From assembly GCF_030063335.1 (NCBI RefSeq), contig NZ_JASISW010000007.1, forward strand, positions 186,001 through 250,000: a DNA stretch of 64,000 nt, in the 5' to 3' direction. A model generated the notes under the pieces. That model saw only the letters and a list, made by a program, of their open reading frames with translations, was not told the DNA's origin and ran no database searches. The position numbers were made by a program, and so were the translations under genes. This stretch comes from Rhodococcus sp. G-MC3. GTDB taxonomy: Bacteria > Actinomycetota > Actinomycetes > Mycobacteriales > Mycobacteriaceae. Shown here in pieces: positions 19,233 through 28,973 of this stretch (positions are counted from its first letter, which is position 1; each line of letters starts with the position of its first letter).

Positions 19233-20052
19233 AGTGACCTGCATCAATCGGTTCGTAGACGAAGTCCGCAGCCCAGGCTTCCCAGATCACTGTGGGATCG
19301 AAGCCGAGCTGGCTGCCCCAGTCTTGGGAGATCACAGCGACCGGCATTGTGAGCTGGCGTCCGTTTGCGCGGTCGGCTCGGTCCATGTCGAGGTCGATGC
19401 CCGCAGTGGCTCGGTAATCGGCAACGATCGACGGCACTGCGCTCGACGACGCCCGCAGGTAGTGTTCGCGCAGCTCGGACGAGAAAGTGGTTCCGGTGGG
19501 GTCCCATGCGTCGAGGAAGGATGCAAAGAACTCCTCGGCCACAGCTTTGATCATTTTCTCGGGCAGTCCTTTCGGCTGCGCCATCAGATAGAGGTGCCAC
19601 GCGACCTTCGCCTCGACGCCGTGAAGAACATCCCAGGTGTCCATCGTCGGAAGCACGTCGAGGATGCCGATGTGGGTGATGGTGTCGGGGTGGTCTAGCC
19701 CTGCGCGGACCGAGACGAGCGCGCCGCGGTCATGGCCGATAACCGCGAACTGCTCGTGACCCATTTGGGCGGCAACCTCGACGACATCTGCTGCCATGGT
19801 GCGCTTCGAGTAGACCTCGGAAGACGTTTCATGGGGTTTGTCGCTGTCTCCGTAGCCGCGCAGGTCCGGAGCGATGACGGTGTAGTCGCGGCTGAGTTCC
19901 TGAGCGACCGCGTTCCACATGAGGTGCGTCTGCGGGAAACCGTGTAGGAGGACGATAGGCGGGCCCTGGCCACCGTGCGCGACACAGAGATCGACCCTGT
20001 CCGTTCCGGAAATGCGGTCGTATGCGAAGCCGGGGATGGCGAGAGTGGTCAT
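19171..20052 (-). CDS. Haloacetate dehalogenase-like alpha/beta hydrolase
   Basis: 293 residues; ATG 20052 has AGAGGGA 6 nt upstream. It has the oxyanion loop LLHGFPQTHLMW, then PDLRGYGDSDKP, then a nucleophile elbow GHDRGA with Asp instead of Ser, and the catalytic His in DAGHFMAEE. Asp nucleophile plus HDRG matches haloacetate dehalogenases and epoxide hydrolases, which cut carbon-halogen or epoxide bonds through an aspartyl ester. It lies 14 nt after the TetR gene and is probably controlled by it. Confidence 0.88.
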   Translation of the reverse strand: MTTLAIPGFAYDRISGTDRVDLCVAHGGQGPPIVLLHGFPQTHLMWNAVAQELSRDYTVIAPDLRGYGDSDKPHETSSEVYSKRTMAADVVEVAAQMGHEQFAVIGHDRGALVSVRAGLDHPDTITHIGILDVLPTMDTWDVLHGVEAKVAWHLYLMAQPKGLPEKMIKAVAEEFFASFLDAWDPTGTTFSSELREHYLRASSSAVPSIVADYRATAGIDLDMDRADRANGRQLTMPVAVISQDWGSQLGFDPTVIWEAWAADFVYEPIDAGHFMAEENPAHIAGFVRQLLAR

Positions 20053-20066
20053 GAGGTGTCCCTCTT

Positions 20067-20741
20067 TCACTGAATGATGGGGGCGGGGTCGACGGGGGTA
20101 GGGCGGCCGGAGAAGATGCCATGCTGGCTGGCATCGACACCGCTTCGTAGCGCGGGGATGAGCACCGAATCCACGAGTGCTTCGCGGTACGCCTCGTCGG
20201 TAGTGAGTCCGTTGAGTTTGCGAAGCATGAGCACCGCGCCGGCGACTTCCTCGTAGGCGAATGGGTCAGCGTCGGGGGGAAGTTCCCCGCTCTCAACGGC
20301 AGACCGCAAGACAGTTTCGGTGAGCCTGGCGCCCGTCGGGCCAGCCGAATCTTCGATGTACTGGCAAAGTTCGGGATCGCGCAGGCCCTCTTGCAGGATC
20401 GTGAGACTGACCGCCGAGCCCGCGTCCATTGTCGCCTCCAGGCGTCCAAGGAGAGCGAGAAGGTCACCGCGAAGGGTGCCGGTATCGATCGGATCAGGCT
20501 TACCGCCCGCGGCCGGGCCCGCCTTGATCGCCGCGACCACCATCTCCTGCTTCGATGCCCAGCGGCGGTACAAGGTCCGCTTGGAGGCCCGAGCACGACG
20601 CGCAACTTCTTCGAAGGTCACACCATCGATGCCGCTCTGGCCAAGAAGCTCGAGGACGATGCTGAGAATCTCACTCTCGCGAGCATCGTCACGGGGGCGC
20701 CCTGGTCTCCTAGGTCTCACTTCTTCATTAGGATACGCCAC
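20067..20741 (-). CDS. TetR family regulator
   Basis: About 224 residues. The DNA-binding part reads ILSIVLELLGQSGIDGVTFE, then EVARRARASKRTLYRRWASK. GTG 20741 is chosen because a -35 TTGACG (20776-20771) and -10 TAAGAT (20754-20749) place transcription start within a few bases of it, giving a leaderless message. It is first in an operon with the dehalogenase-like gene. A dyad over the start codon suggests autorepression. Confidence 0.88.
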   Translation of the reverse strand: MAYPNEEVRPRRPGRPRDDARESEILSIVLELLGQSGIDGVTFEEVARRARASKRTLYRRWASKQEMVVAAIKAGPAAGGKPDPIDTGTLRGDLLALLGRLEATMDAGSAVSLTILQEGLRDPELCQYIEDSAGPTGARLTETVLRSAVESGELPPDADPFAYEEVAGAVLMLRKLNGLTTDEAYREALVDSVLIPALRSGVDASQHGIFSGRPTPVDPAPIIQ

Positions 20742-20776
20742 GGTCCGTATCTTATCTGTCCCCGAGGAATCGTCAA
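20732..20776 (-). promoter_or_regulatory. Leaderless promoter with operator dyad of the TetR operon
   Basis: On the minus strand TTGACG at 20776-20771 and TAAGAT at 20754-20749 are spaced 16 bp. GATACG (20732-20737) and CGTATC (20746-20751) form a 6-bp inverted repeat with 8-bp spacing that overlaps the -10 and the GTG start. Confidence 0.65.
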
Positions 20777-21174
20777 CTGCTCGGCGCAATGAAGGGTTGA
20801 GTCTGGCCGCTTATCCAGTGCGCCGTCCAGACCGGGTGTACACCGATCACGGAGTGAGCGGCCGACAGGCCAAACGCCCGGGGCTCGAAAACGCCATCAA
20901 TGCCAGCCGCGAAGGTGACGAATTCTGCGTCACGAAACTCGACCGACTCTCTCGCTCGGCCGGCGATCTCCATGAAACCGTCGAACGCTTGGCCACCCGA
21001 GTGGTGGCACAGTCGATCGACGGTAATATTTATGATCCGACAGGTCCCAAGGGCAAGAAGTTCATCGGAATGCTCGGTCTCATGGCCGAATATGAGTCCG
21101 ATCTTATACGCGCTCGCACCCGCGGCGGCCGGTTGGGTGCGCGGCAAGAAGAGCTCTGCATGCCAGGATCGTGA
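20776..21174 (+). pseudogene. Serine resolvase remnant
   Basis: The frame shows the middle of a Tn3-type resolvase/invertase catalytic domain: RPDRVYTDHGVSG, then CVTKLDRLSRSAGDL, IYDPTGPKGKKFIGML and GLMAEYESDLIRARTR. The amino-terminal strand with the catalytic Ser is missing because the TetR promoter lies there instead. The carboxy-terminal DNA-binding domain is also gone. No start codon or ribosome site fits. It marks an old mobile element beside the TetR/dehalogenase pair. Confidence 0.8.
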
Positions 21175-21219
21175 AACTGGGCCTTTGCCGCTGCAGATCG
21201 CGGTGTCAGTCTTGATCTC

Positions 21220-21861
21220 ATGGTGTCGACCACTGCAGTGGCCGGGGTGTTCGCCGTCGCATTGGCGATGGTGCTGACTCCCGGACCCAACATGATGTAT
21301 CTCCTCTCGCGCAGCATCTCTCAGGGACGCGCCGCGGGATTGGTCTCCCTCGGCGGCGTCGCCCTGGGGTTGGTCGTGTACGTCATCGCGACCAACCTCG
21401 GTCTCGCTGCACTGTTCGCGGCCGTCCCTACGCTCTATCTCGCAATCAAGATCGCTGGAGCCTGCTACTTGCTGTGGCTAGCCTGGTCAGCTCTGCGCGG
21501 TACGACCGCTATATTCGAAGTATCAGGCCTACAACAAGATTCGAGTCGACGACTGTTCACCATGGGTCTGCTGACGAATCTGCTCAACCCGAAGATGGCC
21601 GTAATGTACATCTCGATCATTCCGCAGTTCGTCGATCCGGAACGTGGCTCTGTCTTCCTGCAAGGCGTGCAGCTGGGTGGTGTGCAGATACTCGTCGGGG
21701 TCACGGTCAACGCCCTGATCGTGCTCGGCGCCGGAACAATGGCGCAGTTCCTCGCTACGCGGCCCACCTGGGTCCGGGTCCAGCGATATCTGACGGGAAC
21801 GGTACTCGGACTACTCGCTGTACGCCTGGTGACCGACGGCAGTCGTCCGAGCCCGGCGTAA
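21220..21861 (+). CDS. LysE family amino acid/metabolite exporter
   Basis: 213 residues with six hydrophobic segments. The family signature near the start is LTPGPNMMYLLSRSISQGRAAG, followed by the re-entrant segment LYLAIKIAGACYLLWLAW; LLTNLLNPKMAVMYISIIPQF is the second conserved stretch. Such proteins export amino acids or related small molecules. ATG 21220 has no obvious ribosome site, so the message may be leaderless. It follows the resolvase remnant by 45 bp and has no adjacent regulator. Confidence 0.88.
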   Translation: MVSTTAVAGVFAVALAMVLTPGPNMMYLLSRSISQGRAAGLVSLGGVALGLVVYVIATNLGLAALFAAVPTLYLAIKIAGACYLLWLAWSALRGTTAIFEVSGLQQDSSRRLFTMGLLTNLLNPKMAVMYISIIPQFVDPERGSVFLQGVQLGGVQILVGVTVNALIVLGAGTMAQFLATRPTWVRVQRYLTGTVLGLLAVRLVTDGSRPSPA

Positions 21862-21976
21862 CTGGTACTGGGGCATCAAGGGGAGCGACGAGATACTGTT
21901 GCACCGCTCGAATGGACGAGATAAATTCGTATCCGGCGCTATTCCATCTCGGCGACGTCGATGCCACAATCTGCCC

Positions 21977-22495
21977 ATGGCCAGGCTGACTGTGTTTACC
22001 GAACCCCCGTCCGACATCTCGGACCCCGCCGAACTGTTTCGCCGGTTCCTCGACTTCTACCGCAACGAGCTCGTCCGACGCATCGAATCACTCGATGCCA
22101 TCACCCTGACCAGCTCGTCACTGCCCTCGGAGTGGACTCCGCTGCAGATGCTCTCGCACCTGGTCCACATGGAACAGCGATGGTTCGTCTGGGGTTTTCT
22201 CGGCCGCGACGTCGACGCGCCGTGGGGTGACTGGCAGGACGACCGGTGGCATGTACCCGAGGAGATGAACGGGCCTGCATTGCTGCGCCGCCTGCACGAG
22301 GGGGCTCGCATTACCGACGAGGTGCTCACCGCGCATGCTCTCGACGAACTCGCGCAGGTCGGTGGACGATTCACCGACGAACTCCCGACGCTCTCCTGGA
22401 TCTGCTTCCACGTACTACAGGAATACGCCCGCCACCTCGGCCACCTGGATATCGCCGTCGAGCTGGCCGGGGGCCAGACGGGCGAGGGCTCCTGA
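21977..22495 (+). CDS. DinB/DUF664-like protein
   Basis: 172 residues from ATG 21977. It has the four-helix layout of DinB-like proteins, with likely metal-binding histidines in MLSHLVHMEQRW and EYARHLGHLDIAVE. Members of this fold act as thiol-dependent S-transferases (mycothiol/bacillithiol) or remain uncharacterised, so a mycothiol role is only a possibility. Convergent with the VOC gene that ends 25 bp away. Confidence 0.82.
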   Translation: MARLTVFTEPPSDISDPAELFRRFLDFYRNELVRRIESLDAITLTSSSLPSEWTPLQMLSHLVHMEQRWFVWGFLGRDVDAPWGDWQDDRWHVPEEMNGPALLRRLHEGARITDEVLTAHALDELAQVGGRFTDELPTLSWICFHVLQEYARHLGHLDIAVELAGGQTGEGS

Positions 22496-22519
22496 TAGTT
22501 CGCCGACTTTCGGCGGAAG

Positions 22520-22885
22520 TCAGCCCCAGTTCTCGGCCTTCGTGAGACAGAAGGGATGACCGGCGGGATCGAACAGCACCCGCCAGGTGTCCCCCGGTTG
22601 TTCGTCGGGCAGGGATGCACCCAATTCGACGGCTTTGCCAGCCGCGTCGTCCAGATCGTCGACCGCCAAGTCGAAGTGAAACTGTTTGCTGCCGTTCGGG
22701 TCCGGCCACACAGGCTTTTCGTAGCCTTCGACGCGTCCGAACCCGAGAGCATTGCTCGGGCCCTGCAGCATGGCGTAGTCCTTCTCCGCATGGACGACGC
22801 TCCAACCCAGCAATGACGACCAGAATGCAGCGCTGGCCTCGGGATCGGCGCAATCGAGGGTGACCATCTTCAAGGTAGCGATCAT
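22520..22885 (-). CDS. VOC (glyoxalase-like) protein
   Basis: 121 residues with two beta-alpha-beta-beta-beta modules: TLDCADPEASAAFWSSLLGW at the start and FHFDLAVDDLDDAAGKAVELG in the second half, closing with VLFDPAGHPFCL. Matches the Glyoxalase_6 style of VOC proteins, which include antibiotic-binding and metabolite-handling members. GGAGAA lies 4 nt before the ATG. Divergent from the AraC regulator at 22936, with about 50 bp between them. Confidence 0.85.
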   Translation of the reverse strand: MIATLKMVTLDCADPEASAAFWSSLLGWSVVHAEKDYAMLQGPSNALGFGRVEGYEKPVWPDPNGSKQFHFDLAVDDLDDAAGKAVELGASLPDEQPGDTWRVLFDPAGHPFCLTKAENWG

Positions 22886-22935
22886 GAGTTCTCCTTCGGG
22901 AAAGATCTGTCGGTTCAGCCTTCTAGACTTCGCAG

Positions 22936-23760
22936 GTGGCCGCTAGGAAAAACCCGACAGCAACCTATGCGGGAGTGCTGCGTCCCAAACAGCTGGCGCA
23001 ACACGTCGACCTCTCGCGGCTGCCCTGCGCACCCGCGCTCGCACCATGGATCGAAAACTACTGGCTGCTCACCTGGAACCTGCCGGCCGGGGCGTCGTAC
23101 CGCAGTTCGACGCTTCCGCACCCGGCTTGCACGTTGAGCGTCGAGCACGGATACACGCGTGCGGGAGTCACCGATCCGGTCGTCGTCACCGGAGTGTTGA
23201 CGCGCCGCTTCGACGTCGAACTCGCCGAGAGCGGCTGGGTGTTGGGCATCAAATTCCGTCCTGGCGGCTACGCGAGCTTCACTGATACCAACGCCCGGGC
23301 ACTGCGCGATGTGCCCGTCGCCGCACCGAACGCATTCCATCGCGACACCGTCGCGGCACTCGCCGAACTGGGACCGGGCGACACTCCCGAGCACTGCCGA
23401 ACCGTCGTCGACGCGCTGCTGGCACCGTACGAGCGAACTCCCCAGACGGACTACTCCGAGGTGCTCGATGTCATCGAGGTGATGCTGCACAACCGCTCGC
23501 TGGTTCGCGTCGGCCAGGTGGAGGAACGCTGCGGCATCAGCACCCGACGGCTACAGCGCTTGTTTGAGCGCTACATCGGCGCCCCGCCGAAATGGGTGCT
23601 GACGCGATACCGCATCCACGACGCCGTCAGCGATCTCGATTCCGGCTACACCGGCTCGCTGGCCGATCTCGCGGCCCGCTACGGCTGGTTCGACCAGGCC
23701 CACTTCACTCGCGAATTCACCGAACTCATCGGAGTCCCGCCGAGCACCTACCAGCGGTGA
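22936..23760 (+). CDS. AraC family regulator
   Basis: 274 residues from GTG 22936. The amino-terminal ~170 residues are a ligand-type domain with WIENYWLLTWNLP near the start, and VLGIKFRPGGYASF, as in DUF6597/AraC proteins. The carboxy-terminal ~90 residues hold two helix-turn-helices: QVEERCGISTRRLQRLFERY and then LADLAARYGWFDQAHFTREF. Divergent from the VOC gene, which is its likely target. Confidence 0.88.
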   Translation: MAARKNPTATYAGVLRPKQLAQHVDLSRLPCAPALAPWIENYWLLTWNLPAGASYRSSTLPHPACTLSVEHGYTRAGVTDPVVVTGVLTRRFDVELAESGWVLGIKFRPGGYASFTDTNARALRDVPVAAPNAFHRDTVAALAELGPGDTPEHCRTVVDALLAPYERTPQTDYSEVLDVIEVMLHNRSLVRVGQVEERCGISTRRLQRLFERYIGAPPKWVLTRYRIHDAVSDLDSGYTGSLADLAARYGWFDQAHFTREFTELIGVPPSTYQR

Positions 23761-23792
23761 GCAATCGCGATGCGACTTTTCGCCAGGCAGTG

Positions 23793-25544
23793 TCACTCAG
23801 CACGCACGGGCGGCGAAGCCGCATACGCCCGCCATCCGCCGAACTCCGTGATGTCGATGCCGGCCTCGGCTGCGTCGTACGAGCAGCAGAATCCCGTCAC
23901 GGCGCGGCCGTCGGACAATTCGACCGAGGTCAGGCCCATCGGAGCGGGCAAACCGGCGAGAAACGTCCCGAGACCCACCGCGGACATCCGGTAAAGCTCT
24001 CCCGCGATCGGTGCGCCGAGGCCGGGACCGTGCCGTACGAGTCCTGGCTTGGGCGGGGTGGTCCCGAGGTCGACCAAGCGGTACGCGTCGGAGGTCACCA
24101 CGTCGCCGAGGAATCGTGCACCGCGATCGGTCAGTTGATGATGGACCGGGAAACCCTTCATGTGTGCACCGACGACCAGAACGTCCAGGCCTGCGTCGAC
24201 GAGAACGGGTGCATCGACGCCGACGATCGCTGCGGCCAGGTCGAGCGCGACCTGATCGTCGAACGTGGGAACCAGGACCATCACCCCGAACGGATCGCCC
24301 GCCGCTGTCGGGGCCCCCGGTACGGCGACCGCAGCCATGTCGAGCAGATTGCAGAAATTGGTGAAGGTTCCCAGGCGTCGGTTGATGCCGAGCGGATCTG
24401 CCTGCACTGCAGCGATGGTCGGATGTTCCGTCGTCGTCGGGAGCAGAAGCCCATCGAACCCATCGGACCCATCGAACCCGTCCAGCAGGGTTGCCGCGGC
24501 ACGTTTGCCCATGGCGATCGTGGCAAGGTCGTCGACGTAGCTGTGGGCGCTTGGCGATGCGGCGCCCCGAACTATCTGCGCGACAGTCGGATCGGCGGAC
24601 GGCGGTTCGGTGGCCAGGAATCCGCCGACGGCGGAGTACCGCTGCGCGACAATCGCGCCGTCGTACAGAAGCGTTGCGATGCCCAGCAGCCCCGAGATGT
24701 CCACTTCTTCATATGCAATGCCGCGTGATTTCAGTGATGCGACCGTGGCGTCGAATGCTGCCCTATACGCCGGGCTCAGTGAGTCGAGGTCCTCGGAACG
24801 AGGGATAGCCACTCGCGGAGCAGGACTGGCAGCCAGGCGCACATCGGCGGGCCAGGTGCGACTGCGAGGATCAGCGTTGTCGTAGCCGGACATGATGCGG
24901 GTCGCACGAGTGGCGGTCTCGAGCTCACGCGCCAGTACCGTCACGGCGTCGTAGTCGGCACACGCGGGTACGACGCCCGTGGCCGAGATGATTCCAAGGG
25001 TGGTCTTGATGCCGACGAGCCCGTGAAAGGCGGCGGGCACTCGTCCGGAACCTGCTGTGTCGGTGCCTATCCCGATGTCCGCGATTCCCAATGCCACCGC
25101 GACCGCCGAACCCGAACTCGACCCGCCGGAGACCAGTTCGGGATTCCACGCGCACCGCACTGCGCCGTACGGGCTGCGAGTCCCCACGAGCCCTGTGGCG
25201 AACTGGTCCAGGTTGGTCTTACCGAGAACAACCGCGCCCTGCTCGACCAGACGCGCCACCGCCGTAGCACTCACAGCGGGAACGTAGGAGAACTCGGGAC
25301 ATGCGGCCGTGGTCGGGAGGCCCGCAACATCCACGTTGTCCTTGACGGCGACGAGCATGCCCGCCAACGGAAGTGACGTATCCACGGCAGCGGCGTCGGT
25401 GAGCACGTCGTCTTGACTGCGGAGAGTAATCCAGACCTCGGGGCGGTCGACCTCCGCGATTCGCTTGTAGGCCCGACGAACTCGCTCGACAATCTTGACT
25501 GTTCGTGCCTCACGGTTGACTGTTCGTGCCTCACGCAGCTGCAT
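23793..25544 (-). CDS. atzF: Allophanate hydrolase
   Basis: About 583 residues. Amidase-signature domain: catalytic Lys in [20 protein letters not shown] and the Ser pair in [15 protein letters not shown] carboxy-terminal allophanate-hydrolase domain follows. The enzyme splits allophanate to ammonia and carbon dioxide, the last step of urea or guanidine use through carboxylation. ATG 25544 overlaps the carboxylase stop by 14 nt. A 21-bp tandem duplication gives [14 protein letters not shown] at the amino terminus, and short 9-bp repeats occur near 24450-24485. Confidence 0.92.
   Translation of the reverse strand: MQLREARTVNREARTVKIVERVRRAYKRIAEVDRPEVWITLRSQDDVLTDAAAVDTSLPLAGMLVAVKDNVDVAGLPTTAACPEFSYVPAVSATAVARLVEQGAVVLGKTNLDQFATGLVGTRSPYGAVRCAWNPELVSGGSSSGSAVAVALGIADIGIGTDTAGSGRVPAAFHGLVGIKTTLGIISATGVVPACADYDAVTVLARELETATRATRIMSGYDNADPRSRTWPADVRLAASPAPRVAIPRSEDLDSLSPAYRAAFDATVASLKSRGIAYEEVDISGLLGIATLLYDGAIVAQRYSAVGGFLATEPPSADPTVAQIVRGAASPSAHSYVDDLATIAMGKRAAATLLDGFDGSDGFDGLLLPTTTEHPTIAAVQADPLGINRRLGTFTNFCNLLDMAAVAVPGAPTAAGDPFGVMVLVPTFDDQVALDLAAAIVGVDAPVLVDAGLDVLVVGAHMKGFPVHHQLTDRGARFLGDVVTSDAYRLVDLGTTPPKPGLVRHGPGLGAPIAGELYRMSAVGLGTFLAGLPAPMGLTSVELSDGRAVTGFCCSYDAAEAGIDITEFGGWRAYAASPPVRAE
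25495..25535 (-). repeat. 21-bp tandem duplication at the carboxylase/atzF junction
   Basis: TTGACTGTTCGTGCCTCACG occurs at 25495-25514 and 25516-25535, period 21 bp. On the minus strand one copy includes the TGA stop of the carboxylase gene and both encode REARTV in AtzF. Confidence 0.95.
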
Positions 25545-27549
25545 CGGTTTTACCCTTCTTCGTGAACTCTCCTGCCGCGGACCACGCGGTTCGCTCGGCG
25601 TCGAATGCAACACCCTGGGTGGCACGGAACTTTTCGATGGAGTCGCTGTTCTCGGCGAGAAACAGCTCGTGTTCGGCCAGTGAAAATTCGCCATCGGTGA
25701 TCTCGACACCGCCGCCCCGCCCGGCTGCGGTGTCCGCGCGCAGATCCATCAACTCCTCCGGCTCCACCGGATACCAGGAGATGCGATCGAAGAAGCGAAG
25801 CAGCCAGGGGCTTTCGGGCTCGAACGCGCCTGATCGCTCGGGGTATCGGTGATTCCACACCTGGGTGGTCCTCCCGACGAACTGGTATCCGCCAGGTCCC
25901 TCCATGCCGTAGATGCACAGGTACGCGCCGCCGATCCCGACTGCGTTCTCCGGCGTCCAGGTGCGTGCCGGGTTGTACTTGGTGGTGACCAGTCGATGCC
26001 GCGGATCGAGCGGAGTGGCAACGGGCGCACCGAGATACACATCGCCGAGCCCGAGGACCATGTAGTCGGCGGCGAACACGGTATCGAAAACATCGGCGAC
26101 AGTGTCCAATCCGTTCATCCGCCGAATGAACTCGATGTTCCAGGGGCACCACGGTGCGTCGGCGCGCACACCGTGCATGTAGCGCTTGATTGCTTCCCTG
26201 GTCGACGGGTCGTCCCACGACAGCGGCATCCGGACGGTGCGGGAGGGCACGACCAGCTCGGATGCGGCAGGCAGATCGTCCTCGACCTCGGCCAACATGC
26301 CCATCAGTGTAGCGATCGGTAGCACGTCGGGGTCGACCTTGACCTGCAACGAGCGAATCCCGGGCGTCAGATCGAGCAGGCCCTTCGGGGCCATCGCCTC
26401 GACGCGCTGGTGCAGCGCGTGAGCGCGGGCGCGTAACGACAAGTCCAGCTTCATGTCCCCGTACTCGACCAGAACGTTGTCGTCGCCGGATCTGCGGTAG
26501 GTCACCGGGATCTCCGCGTCGCGACGCGCAATGACGCCGTCGTCACCGTCGCCCCCGCTGGAGAAGACGACCGGCAGAGACGCTCGACGTTCCAGCCCGA
26601 GGGCACCGAGAGCAGCCGCGTGCGCTGCCTTGACGGCGACGAATAGGATGGAGTCCCCCGCCTTGAGCTGGCCCAGTTTCCACCGCTCGGCCGCAACGAC
26701 GGTGACCGGACAGACGAATCCACCGAGACTCGGTCCGTCGGGTCCAAGGAGAATCGGTGTGTCGCCGGTGAAGTCGAGTGCACCGACCGAGTACGCGTTG
26801 TCGTGGATGTTCGACGGATGAAGCCCGGCCTCGCCGCCGTCCTCGCGTGCCCATTCCGGTTTCGGGCCGATCAGGCGGACGCCGGTGCGGTCGGAGTTGA
26901 AGTGCACTTCGTACTCGGTGGCGTAGAGCGTGTCCATGTCGGCGCGAGTGAAGAATTCGGGAGCCCCATGGGGACCTTCGGTGACCGCGATGTTCCAGGC
27001 GGGCGTCAGAACCGGTCGGTGCTCCATGGGAATGGAGCGGATCTTCTCGGGCGTATTGCCACCGTCGATCTCCAGCACGTCGCCTGCGGTGAGCGTTCCA
27101 CCGCGATGTCCGCCGAACTTGCCGAGTGTGAATGTCGAAGCGCTGCCCAGATAATCTTCGACCCGGACCACTCCCTGGATCGTCACGTACACGCGCAGCC
27201 CTGCACCGTTGGTCATGCCGACGTCGAGAGTGGCGCCCGCAGGAACGAGTACCGGGCGCCACTGTGGCACGTCGACACCATCGATTGCCACCGGTGCGTC
27301 GGCACCGGTGACACAGACGTACGTATCGGTGTCGAAGGTCAGAGCGGGGCCGGCCATCGCTGATTCCAAACCCGGCGCGCCCTCCGGGTTTCCGAGGGCA
27401 ACGTTGCCGAGGCGAAACGAGAGGTCGTCCATCGGACCCGACGGTGGAACGCCCACCTTCCAGTAACCGATTCGCCCCGGCCAGTCCTGGACTGTGGTCA
27501 GCATGCCGGGCCGGACGACGGTCATCTTGGTCTGCATTGGAGACGTCAT
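25531..27549 (-). CDS. Carboxyltransferase part of urea/guanidine carboxylase
   Basis: 672 residues. The first half is a KipA/PxpC-like domain ([36 protein letters not shown]); the second half a KipI/PxpB-like domain ([20 protein letters not shown]). This order is that of the carboxyltransferase core of urea carboxylase. The usual amino-terminal biotin carboxylase (~450 residues) and the terminal biotin domain with its Met-Lys-Met are absent. The tail [13 protein letters not shown] stops just where the biotin domain normally begins. ATGA overlap with the DUF1989 gene upstream. It must need biotin subunits from elsewhere, or do something else. Confidence 0.88.
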   Translation of the reverse strand: MTSPMQTKMTVVRPGMLTTVQDWPGRIGYWKVGVPPSGPMDDLSFRLGNVALGNPEGAPGLESAMAGPALTFDTDTYVCVTGADAPVAIDGVDVPQWRPVLVPAGATLDVGMTNGAGLRVYVTIQGVVRVEDYLGSASTFTLGKFGGHRGGTLTAGDVLEIDGGNTPEKIRSIPMEHRPVLTPAWNIAVTEGPHGAPEFFTRADMDTLYATEYEVHFNSDRTGVRLIGPKPEWAREDGGEAGLHPSNIHDNAYSVGALDFTGDTPILLGPDGPSLGGFVCPVTVVAAERWKLGQLKAGDSILFVAVKAAHAAALGALGLERRASLPVVFSSGGDGDDGVIARRDAEIPVTYRRSGDDNVLVEYGDMKLDLSLRARAHALHQRVEAMAPKGLLDLTPGIRSLQVKVDPDVLPIATLMGMLAEVEDDLPAASELVVPSRTVRMPLSWDDPSTREAIKRYMHGVRADAPWCPWNIEFIRRMNGLDTVADVFDTVFAADYMVLGLGDVYLGAPVATPLDPRHRLVTTKYNPARTWTPENAVGIGGAYLCIYGMEGPGGYQFVGRTTQVWNHRYPERSGAFEPESPWLLRFFDRISWYPVEPEELMDLRADTAAGRGGGVEITDGEFSLAEHELFLAENSDSIEKFRATQGVAFDAERTAWSAAGEFTKKGKTDAAA

Positions 27550-28181
27550 GGCCGGGTCACGATCATTCGGACCGACGTCGGATCGAAACCGTTGCAGGGG
27601 TTGTTGATCTGCGGGCAGTTCGACACGAGTACCAATGTGTCGATGTCGGCTCGAAGCGACAGCGATTTGCCCGGGGCGGACAGGCCGTCGACGATGCCGA
27701 GGGTTCCGTCGGCATCGACGGGCACGTTCATGAAGAAGTTGATGTTGGACACGATGTCCCGCTTGCCCAGACCCCACTTGGCGCCCTCGATGAGGAAGTT
27801 CTCGACGCATGCGTGCTGATGCTTGGTGTGGTGGCCGTAGCGGAGTGTGTTCGATTCCTGGGAGCAGGCACCGCCGACGGTGTCGTGATTGCCGACCTCG
27901 TCGGCGACAATCGTCATGAGCGCCGTCGAGTCATCGCTCCGGAGAACAGTTCCGGTGGTGAGGAAAAGATTTCGCTGCGCTGAAACAGTCGCACCGGCGG
28001 CATAGCGGATGCTGTGATCGTGTGCCGCGTACAGGAGAGTGTCGACAGCTTGGTTTCCGTGCAGATCGATCATGGTCAGCACGTCACCTGCCTTCACGAC
28101 GGTCGACCATGGGGCGCGGGCATCGGCGATCTCATCGAGAACCACAGTGTCGGGATTTGCGGTGTGAAGTGTGGTGGTCAT
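27546..28181 (-). CDS. DUF1989 protein, carboxyguanidine-deiminase-like
   Basis: 211 residues, urea-carboxylase-associated family (DUF1989). Conserved stretches include [33 protein letters not shown] and [14 protein letters not shown]. Two such proteins together form carboxyguanidine deiminase (CgdA/CgdB) in guanidine-using bacteria; which subunit this is cannot be said. Overlaps both neighbours by 4 nt (ATGA), so all are translated together. Confidence 0.88.
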   Translation of the reverse strand: MTTTLHTANPDTVVLDEIADARAPWSTVVKAGDVLTMIDLHGNQAVDTLLYAAHDHSIRYAAGATVSAQRNLFLTTGTVLRSDDSTALMTIVADEVGNHDTVGGACSQESNTLRYGHHTKHQHACVENFLIEGAKWGLGKRDIVSNINFFMNVPVDADGTLGIVDGLSAPGKSLSLRADIDTLVLVSNCPQINNPCNGFDPTSVRMIVTRP

Positions 28182-28972
28182 CGTGTGCCCTTCGGGTGTG
28201 CCGCATTCCAAGAAGATTCTGTGTTCTGCACTGCACGTTGATATTCGGGTTCGGTGTTGCTCAGCGTCTCGAGTTCGCTCGTCGCGTCCCAGGCCAGAAC
28301 TTCCAGTGCGGTCGTGGAGAACTCGGTCGCCGGATCGAGCGGATGCGCTGTGTTGGCGAGCAGTACAACGACAGGCAAATGGATCAGCAGGTCGATTTCG
28401 GTACCGGCGCCTGCGCTGCCCGTGCTCACCAGAGCGCCGTCGGCCTCGACGCGGACCCCGTGAAAGAACGAGATGGACGGCGGCAGATCGCGGAGTTCGA
28501 GCCCGTTCTTCGCCGCGGCCACCGTGAACAACTCGCGGCCTGCCGGCGATTCGGAATGCAGGGCGCCGGTTCCGTACTTGGCTGCATTGACGGCCAGAGA
28601 GGTAGTCCCACAGAGTGCGTCGTGATGACCGGACGAATCGGCGACGATGGTTGCGAGCACTCGGCCCTGATCCGACAGTAATGGGTGACCCGCGCCGAGA
28701 TATGCCTGCCACGGAACCTTGACCGTGTCGGCGGCGTTCAGGCGCTCCCAGGGTGCGTCGGCGCGGTAGAGCAGGATGTTGGCACAGGCCGAGCCGTCGA
28801 GATCGCGAAGCCGGAGCCGCGTGCCGCGTGCCAGCACTGCGGATGTGTAGCGTCCACCGGGAACTGTTTCGGCCCAGGTGAGTTCGACGCCCTTCGGTCC
28901 TGCTGGGACGGAAACGGCTGCGGCCTGCGAGCGTGCGTGTTCCTTGGCTGCGTGGGTGGTTGCTGTAGTCAA
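28178..28972 (-). CDS. DUF1989 protein, second carboxyguanidine-deiminase-like subunit
   Basis: 264 residues. The start is a TTG one base after the permease stop, with GGAG 6 nt upstream. Family features are RLRDLDGSACANILLYRADA, CGTTSLAVNAAKYG and SISFFHGVRVEADG. Paralogous to the next protein and longer. The pair, together with carboxyltransferase and allophanate hydrolase, forms the core of a guanidine/urea nitrogen pathway in which the deiminase turns carboxyguanidine into allophanate. Confidence 0.88.
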   Translation of the reverse strand: MTTATTHAAKEHARSQAAAVSVPAGPKGVELTWAETVPGGRYTSAVLARGTRLRLRDLDGSACANILLYRADAPWERLNAADTVKVPWQAYLGAGHPLLSDQGRVLATIVADSSGHHDALCGTTSLAVNAAKYGTGALHSESPAGRELFTVAAAKNGLELRDLPPSISFFHGVRVEADGALVSTGSAGAGTEIDLLIHLPVVVLLANTAHPLDPATEFSTTALEVLAWDATSELETLSNTEPEYQRAVQNTESSWNAAHPKGTR

Positions 28973-28973
28973 C

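Noticed and set aside
22501..22515. Bidirectional terminator CGCCGA-CTT-TCGGCG
   Set aside because: Only a 6-bp stem and no T tract on either side; too weak to call.
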